From the NCBI GenBank assembly GCA_963971405.1, contig OZ020487.1, forward strand, positions 31,419,371 to 31,483,370: a DNA stretch of 64,000 nucleotides, in the 5' to 3' direction. Source of the stretch: Psococerastis gibbosa. Taxonomy: Eukaryota > Arthropoda > Insecta > Psocodea > Psocidae. The notes under the pieces were generated by a model. It was not told where the DNA came from. It saw only the letters and a list, made by a program, of their open reading frames with translations, and did not search any database. This document shows, in pieces, positions 46,501 to 55,500 of this stretch. Positions within the stretch are counted from its first letter, which is position 1. Every line of letters begins with the position of its first letter. A program made the position numbers and the translations under genes.

Positions 46501-49500
46501 AAGGCCGCATAAATAATAAATTGCATACTTTCAAATTCCTGGTAGCAGACATACCATGCACCACAATCTTAGGTTTGACTACCTGTAGTAGATTAAATTT
46601 GGTAAAAAAAATTTGCCAGGTTGGGTCTGGAAACGTAATTAATAACAATTTAGAAAATATTGTAAATTTTAAAACTTATGCGGAAGTATTTGAAGGTCTC
46701 GGATGTTTGCCTAGAGAAGTTCACCTGGAAACTGACCCGAATGTTAAACCGGTTGTGGAACCTAACAGAAAAATACCATTTAGTTTAATAGATTTGGTAA
46801 AAAAGGAGTTGAAGCGGATGGAGCACTTGGGTGTGATTGAAAAAGTATTTGCACCTAGTGATTGGGTTAGCTCCATTACCGTTGTAAAAAAGCCAAATAA
46901 TTCAATTCGTATCTGTCTGGATCCTAGAAATCTTAACAGGGCAATTAAAAGGGCTCACTGTTCTACGCCTAACATAGATGAAATTAAAGCAAAATTAAAT
47001 GGTTCATCTAAGTTTTCAGTGTTGGATGCAAAAAATGGTTATTGGATGATGAGATTAGACGACGAGAGCTCAAAACTATGTACGTTCAACTCACCAAGTG
47101 GGCGGTGGCGTTTTTTGCGGTTACCTTTTGGTATAAGTGCTAGTAGTGAAATTTTTCAAGCTGAAATGTTGTATCATTTTGGTGACATTGATGGTCTTCT
47201 TATTTATCAAGACGATTTTTTAATTTTTGGTGATTACGAAAGTCATGATAAAACGCTCCAAAAAGTTTTACAAAGAGCTAAAGAAATAGGGCTAAAATTT
47301 AATAAAGATAAATGTCAAATTGGACTAACCTCAGTGAAGTACATAGGGCACATTTTTTCAGAAAAAGGAATGAAATGCGATCCAGAAGCTGTAAAAGCTA
47401 TTTTAGAAATTCCAGTTCCTAAAAATGTGCAACAGGTACAAAGTTTTTTAGGCACAGTCAATTTTTTAGGAAGTTACATTGAAAATTTGTCACAGAAAAC
47501 TAGTGCTTTGAGGCAACTGCTATCAAAGAATGTGGAATGGGAATGGCTAGAAAAACATCAAATGGAATTTGAAAATTTAAAAAAAGAAGTAACGACTTCA
47601 CCTGTATTAACTTATTTTGATAGTAATAAGCCGCTAATTTTGTCTGTAGATAGTTCAAAAGATGCGATGGGGGCATGCATAATGCATGGGAAAAATCCAA
47701 TAGCCTATGCGTCAACCACATTAACCCCAACTCAAATTGCGTACAGCCAGATTGAAAAAGAGTTATTGGCGGTAGTTTTTGGTTGTACTAGATTCCATCA
47801 GTACACATATGGACGCAAAATTATTTGCCACACTGATCATAAACCGCTTGTTACTATAGTAAAAAAATCACTTGACAAGGTACCAGCCCGTTTACAACGT
47901 ATGTTGCTTAAGTTACTGGCTTATGAGTTTGAATTGTTGTATGTTCCTGGTAAAGAAATGTACATTTCTGATATGCTTTCGCGTAATGCTGTTAAACAAG
48001 ATAAAGTCATATCTGAAATTTCTAAAGATTTAGAAGTACAAGTTCACATGTTTAAAACGAATTTGTCTGTTACAGAAAATAAAGTAAATGAGATTCGAGA
48101 TGCAAGTTTACATGATGAGGCTATTCAACAGGTTCAAAATTATTGTAAATCTGGGTGGCCCAAGTCTAAATACGATTGTGAATCCACGGCGAAAATTTAT
48201 TTTAATATGCAAGATGAGATGCACGTAATTGACGGCATATTGTTTAAGGGAACGGCATTGGTTGTTCCACAAGCATTGCGTAACAGTTTTATAAAGAATA
48301 TTCACAGTGGGCATCAAGGACTTACTAGGTGCCTAGATCAAATTCGAGGAATTGTATTTTGGCCGAATATAACGGCTGATCTGAAAGCTTTCATAGCCGA
48401 TTGCATTGCATGTAATACTTACCGAAAGAAACAAAAAAGAGAGCCATTACTTCAACATGAAATTGCCGAATATCCGTGGGAGAAGGTTGGCATGGATTTT
48501 TTTGAATTTAAAAACCAAGTTTATTTAGTGGTTGTGGATTATTTTTCACAATTTATAGAAATAGCTCTTATGAACTCAACTAAAGCTAAACCAGTTATTC
48601 ATCAGCTTAAGTCTATGTTTGCGCGTTTTGGCATTCCACTAGAAATAATGTCTGATGGTGGACCTCCTTTTGATTCCCATGAATTTCGAATGTTCGCAGA
48701 TGCATGGGGAATCAAATTATCTAAATCGAGCCCAAAATATCCGCAAAGTGACGGATTAGTCGAAAAATCAGTAGGAATTGTAAAAAAAATGCTGGCTAAG
48801 TGTGAAGCTTCTGGTGATGATCCATATATGGCTTTGTTGCAATATCGGACAACCCCTAAAGGTATGATTGATTCCCCATCGCAACTGTTAATGTCACGGC
48901 AGCTACGTACATTGATACCGAAAACTAAGGAAATGTTAATGCAAAAGGTAGTTGATCTCGAAAAACATAAAAAGAATACACTACTTAAGCGTATGAAAAC
49001 AAAGAATTACTATGATAAAAATTCAAAATTATTGCCAGATCTTAATGTAGGAGACAGCATTATGTTTAAAAAATTTCCTGATGGTGTATTTTTACCTGGT
49101 AGAGTTATAAAAAAATGTTCTGAACCTCGTTCGTATAATGTTCAAGGGGAAGGCGGAGGACAGTATAGAAGAAATAGGCAGCATATAATACAGACCAATA
49201 ACAGAAACCAAGAAAATGTATATTCTGATAATGAGATCATTGAAGTTAAAAAAATGCCGGTCGTTAATTCTAATGATAATAATGTTACTGTTACTGAGTC
49301 TCCAGCTGCTCCTGAGATCGGAGAAGGTCGTCCCTTAAGAGTGCGGAATGCGCCTCGAAGGTTTACCTTCTCCGAGTATTAGTTTTAAGAAAGGAAGATG
49401 TTGTGATGTTTGTTTTGATAAAATGTCGTGCCTGGAGAACGTGGCAGGAGACAGTCAATAATGGAGGATGGGAATAATAAAGCATCGTTTAAAGTTCAAG

Positions 49501-52500
49501 TATAATTTATTTAAAACAGGAATGTGCTGTAGTTTTAGAAGAATAATAGCAACCAACAGAGCATATTTTGCGAACCTGCGATTACTCAAGTCAGGACTAT
49601 ATCCAGAGCCACCATGTTCAGGATATATAAAACCCTCATCAGACCTATTGCAACATACGGACACTGGATTCTTATACTGTCAATGACACAAACCAACTAT
49701 ACGAGTATCGGAAATAAAGATAATAAGGAGGATCCATGGACCCCTAAGCAAAGACGGAGGGTATAAGAAACAACGCCGAAATAGACGCAATGTTCAACGG
49801 AGATTTAGAATTATACAGACATTTTAAAATTACACTGAAAAACAGGGCTCGGGGATTCAATATTTTGGAAAAAAAGGTCCAAAATCGAGGGGGTAGGCTA
49901 AGTTTGAAAAATATGTAATCTTATGAAAGCATACAAAAAACATTTAAATGTTACATTTAGTTTAAATTATATTATATTATCCACATATTAAATCAAAAGT
50001 ACATATTTTTAGACCGAACAGGGGGATGGATGTCCACAATGATTGCAGCCGTCACGGGGGGGGGGGGGGGGTACTTATTTGTCTCCAAGAGGGAACAATG
50101 TACTGGGAGCCTATACCGGTTACAGTTAAGGTTGAGTGCTGGAGTGGCAGAAAAAATTTACTTTCCTGTTTGCAAGGAACAAGAGCTACAAATCTTACAA
50201 GCTGCCGAATATTTTTCGAATACATATGCATGATGCTGATTTCTGGTCAATACACAATTATTATTATTATTCTGCAGAATAATACCCCGCATAATAATAA
50301 TGTAAGTTATTTTGTTTTTGTAATATATGCTCCTTGTCCAGGGAATACTGGACAAGGAAAAGGAAAAAAATATTATTATTATTGCTATGATGACTAAACT
50401 TTTGCATTCCTGAGGGGAGACTATGTTTCCACGCTTAGTCGTATTCAAAAAATTTAATGAATGTATCTGATTAGCCTCTTCAGCCGCCCTATACCAAGTA
50501 ACGTTATACTTGTGTCAAGTTACGGCCAGTGGCGGATACAGAGGGGGTTCAGGGCGTCATGACCCCCCTTACCGCCAAAATGACGATGAAAAACAGTAAC
50601 TAACATTTAAAAAAATATTAATAATAACAGGTTTTGCCAACGTTTTATCAATAAAACAAAACATCGAAGAGTCGACTTTGTTTTGTTGGCTGAAATAGAC
50701 TCAAAATAAAATCTTCCTTCCATAATTACATTTAATTTTGTATCGCTTACAATTAATCAATTAATAATTATTATCATTTGTTACATTCTGGTTAAATGAT
50801 TTGGATGTGTAACTTAAGGAAGTAAAGAAATTTTTCAAACCTGCAGCTGTATCAATTTTTTAATAGTTTTTTTCTAGTGTCTGTAGGAAGAATGTAAGGA
50901 CCTAAACAGCTGCATGTGGTCACATCAAAGAGCACTAGAGACAATACTATGGGCAAATTTGACCGTGACCCCCTCCCCCCTTAAAAACTCTGTATCCGCC
51001 TCTGGTGACGGCAGGTCTTCTACCACATGGTGAGTGGACTTACAAAAGTACCAAAACGCTATCTCTATGCCATCGAAGGTATCGTCCCCGGCCTTTCCGC
51101 TGATGAGGTATTTGGGCGCCCGATGTCAATGGGGGCAATGCTGCCCATCGTTTACGTGGCCACAGAAGTTTCATAATTTTTTTAAAATTAATATAGGGGT
51201 CAGTCTGGAATCTAGACCTACAGGGTCATAGTCATGAATGGATACAGAGGGGGCAGCCCCACCCCCCAAATTTGGTAAATCTCAAGTCAATTTATTACTG
51301 CCAGAAACTAGGCTACATATATTTTTCCTATCTTGACCCACAACTACTCTGGCCTCCCCCCTCCCCAAATGGGCTGGATCCGTCCCTGATCATAGTTGAG
51401 CTCACTCCAGTGCCCCAAAATGTTACTCTAAGCCTACCAAAAAGATTTCAGCATTAATTGAGCCACCATGTTGGGTGTTGAGGAGTTAGGGATTCGTGGG
51501 AATTTAGTTTTCACGTTGATGATTGGTAAATTGTAAGTTACATGTAAAATCTATTTCTAAACACTTACCGCTTTGGTGTCGACCCCATCCCCGCCGCATC
51601 AGGTGCCGGCCTCTTGCAGGGTGGGGTGACATTCAGCGCCTCTGGTGCCACGCTTTCCGGTGTACTCCGACTGAAACAACAAATACTGATACTTAGGAAA
51701 TTTCATTACACTGTCACATTTGGTGATGCAATGCCCACATAGGACAACCCCTTCACATACCTTTTAGTGATGGGTTCCCCGATGTAGATTTTCTGATTTG
51801 TCTGCATTTTGATGCATGATCACATAGTCTACAGTATGTATCGGCCACATCATGTGTCAAACGGTAGACGTATTTCTTCTAGCTAGTACGGTACCTATGT
51901 TATTTTTTCAGCCCTGTGATGAATATTTCCTTGAAACTCCTTTACACAAAAACAGGAGGCGTTGGTGTGTGAGCAAACTCTAATAGAGAGGTCCGATTGG
52001 GCCTCAATTCAACGAAGGATAAAAAGTAGCCTATGTCTTAGCCAAGTACAGGATACGAGTCAACTCTGCATCCGTAGCATATCCTCTTGAGACATAACCA
52101 AGTGGGCACTTTTTCGTGCTTACGCCGAATTATGAGCCCATAGAACTTTCTGTTTAAATGTCAGTTTATATTGTATTAGACCACGCTGGAGCTATACAAA
52201 TCTTACAAGTCGACTGTCGTAAGATTAATGACTAATTAATTTACCTGACGCTGTAACGAAACCATTATAGGTATTGTGGCATTGCTGAGCGGTGACAAAT
52301 TCGTGGCAGCCGACAATTTTATATTACAACCAACCACATTGAAGTTCGTCCACCCATGACTTTTACGCTAAGTCCAACTTTGGTTTTATTTTTTATCTAA
52401 ACTAATCAAAATAATGATAACTAAAATGTAATAGTGATAGATCGAATATAATTTGTCATTCATCAAATCATTTAAAACGAAACACAGAAAAAAGTTACAG

Positions 52501-55500
52501 GCCAAATCGTGGACTCCTGCACCCACATTGAAGTTCGTCCAATTCATTAGAAGGTGCTATCAATATTTTGTAACGTGTCCCCGGGCTTTAATAGCATCAT
52601 TTATTCTGCTATAGGCATCGTATTGACAAGGACTGCACATTCTTGTGGTGCTGTGGTGTCCCAGACTTCTTTAATGACCCTCTTCAACTCTTCTTCCGTG
52701 TCCGGCCTTTACCTCTGTACCCTCTTTTTCATTGCACCCCAAATATTTTCAAAAGGTGAAACATGAGAACTGCTTGCCATCCAAGTTAAAACGGGAATGC
52801 CTTCCTCGCCGAACCATGCCCTAGCTGCCTTGGTAGTGTGACATGTCGCCCCGTCCTGTTGAAATATCTAGCCCCCATTAGGGAACAAAGTACGCAAAAA
52901 TGGAATTAGGTGGTTTTTCAAGATGTCAATGTACTTTGGGCTATTCACAGTTCCATTTAAAAAATGTAGAGATCCAACCCCGGTTGCACTCATGAACCTC
53001 CTCAACATGACGTTGGTAGGAAACTTATCCATTTGCTGCACACACTTTAGCAAATACGTTTCTTCCTTTTTTCTGGTGACTTCCCTCTTTGCTCGCCAAT
53101 CCAAATCTCAAATCGGAACTCATCAGACCATTTCACATTATTCCATCACTGTTCAGTCCATTTACTGTGGTTTTTGGCCCATCGAAGCCAATTTGCAGCC
53201 TACACCTGCGACAGCGCTGGTTTTTTCTTCGCTGAATAAACGTTGTAACTCATTTGTTTCAATGCTCTTGTACATGATTTCACACGTAGAGGTTTCCCTG
53301 TAACTATATAGCGCAGAAATATCTTTAGTTGTTTTCCTTCTATTCTTTGAAATTAAACGTCTTAAAGCGGTTAAGTCACGATCAGCGATTATCTTTTGAG
53401 CGCCTGGACGTTTCTTTGGCAAGGGGGACGCACTTCTTTGGAAACGGTTTATTATACTGACCGGATGGTGGATCGACTCGGCAACAACTGGGAACCTATT
53501 TTTCGTCAAAACATACCTTCACAATGAGAATTATTGTTTCGGACAAATCTTCGCTCAATGGTCTTCCTCGTCCTATTTTCACAATTAGACAATGAAAGAT
53601 TAACGAATAAGAGAGATATTCTTCGGGGCTACATATTCATTCGTTTTAAAATAGAATGAGAGTTATTTTAATGACAATGCGTGAATTTATTCAGTGATAA
53701 GAGAATGGACGAACTTCAATGTGGGCGCAAGAGTCCGCGACTCTGTACATAACTTTCTCGGCTGTTTTCTTTTAAATCTTTTTGCTCTACTTTAATGAGT
53801 CCTTCTATCACAATTAAGTTTCAGTTATCATTATTTCGATAGATTCATTAGTTTAGATAAAAAATAAATCCAAAGTTGGACTTAGCCTAAAAATCATAGG
53901 TGGACGAACTTCAATGTGGTTGGGTTGTATATTATGGATTTTTATTTTAACACGGATGATTGGTGGAATGTACAAATTCTTTTGAATTGCTGAGGAGTGA
54001 CTTACCCTGATGACTTTTCGTCGCCCCCCTCATAGGCGCAGCAGAACCTGCGGAAAAGATTTCTTTTAAATTATGTCCTCAGTTGATAATTTAATTGTTT
54101 TCTACAGTGTTGCAAACCTCTGAAGCCTAACAATTTTCCTCCAGTGACACCAAACAATTATTCCAAATCTGTTATTCAAATGTTGGATGCTTAGGGATGA
54201 GGGATTCGTGGCGACTCAAAATAAATAGTCCTTTCGATTTTAATTTTCAGGTTGGTGATGGGTAAACTGTAAATTCTAGTATAATTCGAAACTCTTGCCT
54301 TTTTTGGTTCGACCCCATATACCCACGTCATCTGGTAACGCATGACGCAAGCCTATTGCCTAGGGCCTATTATATTTTTATAGCTCTACAATAAAAATTC
54401 TTCGCGATACTCGAAGAGCATACACGTAGCCAGGGAGGGGGCTTTGGGGGCTAAAGCCCCCCCCCCCCCGAAATTTTAAGATTATTTATTTTATTTTTCT
54501 CGCTCGATCCAGTGTATCGTAATTCAACACTAAAACTGTGTGTTTATGCATGCAGGTTCGACCACATATACCCACGTCATCTGGTGACGCAAGCCTATTG
54601 CCTAGGGCCTATTATATTTTTATAGCTCCACAATAAAAATTATCTGCGAAACTCGAAGAGTATACACGTAGCCAGGGAGGGGGCTTTGGGGGCTGAAGCC
54701 CCCCCCCCCCCCCCAAATGTAAAAAAAAGAAAAAATATTTTTTAGTTTATTTATATTATTGTTTTCGCTCGATCCAGTGAATCGTTATTCAACACTAAAA
54801 CTGTGTGTTTTTGCATGTAAACCCGCCGTTTTACTGGAGGTATTCCATAGCCCACGACCCCATGGTAGTTAACCCCCCCCCCCCCCCCCCCGAAGTAAAA
54901 TTCTGGCTACGTGCTTGTCGAAGAAGGTTCGATTGGCCGCTAATTAAATGAAAGATAAAAGGTTTTCTATGTAGAATACCGTCTTGAGGCGATACAAGGG
55001 CCCACGTCAGGTGTGCAATTTTTCCTGCTAGATGGTTGATAGATTCGTGGCGGCACAAAAATAGTCATTTGGATTTTAATGTTCACGTTGATGTTTGGTA
55101 AAATGTACATGTAAAGTCTACATCTAATCACTTGCCTCTTAGGGCTCGACCCCATCCCATCCTGGGAAGTTGATGCTGGCCTCTTCCGGGAGGGAGGGGT
55201 CACCTCATCATCCTCGCGATCTTCGTCTTCCGCTGGCGCTTCCCCCTCCTCTTCTTCCTCCTCCTCTTCCTCCTCTTCCTCCTCCTCTTCGGCCTCGGGG
55301 ATCGGCTTGGTCCGCCTGAGGAACTTTCTCCTGCTCCTGAAAAGACAAAAACTGATAGTTGGTAGGCCATTACATTGTCAGATTTGGTGTGAATTGGCCA
55401 CGTCCCCTTCAACTTTCCAATTTTTTTCAGTTATTAGTTTGGTCTTGATATGTGAGCCGTGGACAAGACCCAAAAAACTCCATCAAAACCTGATCATGGC

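Larger units (their letters stand above)
45205..49523 (+). mobile_element. Ty3/gypsy LTR retrotransposon, Mag/SURL-like, whole-looking
   Basis: The element body is 45,210-49,518, flanked by the 5-bp target duplication GGAAT (45,205-45,209 and 49,519-49,523). The two 120-bp LTRs read identically, so insertion is recent. A primer-binding site, one gag-pol frame and a polypurine tract are present, and I see no break and no envelope gene. It lies antisense in intron 6 of gene B. The clade call rests on the RNase H region (YASTTLTP, then FHQYTYGRKI), which resembles Mag-type elements. Confidence 0.95.
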
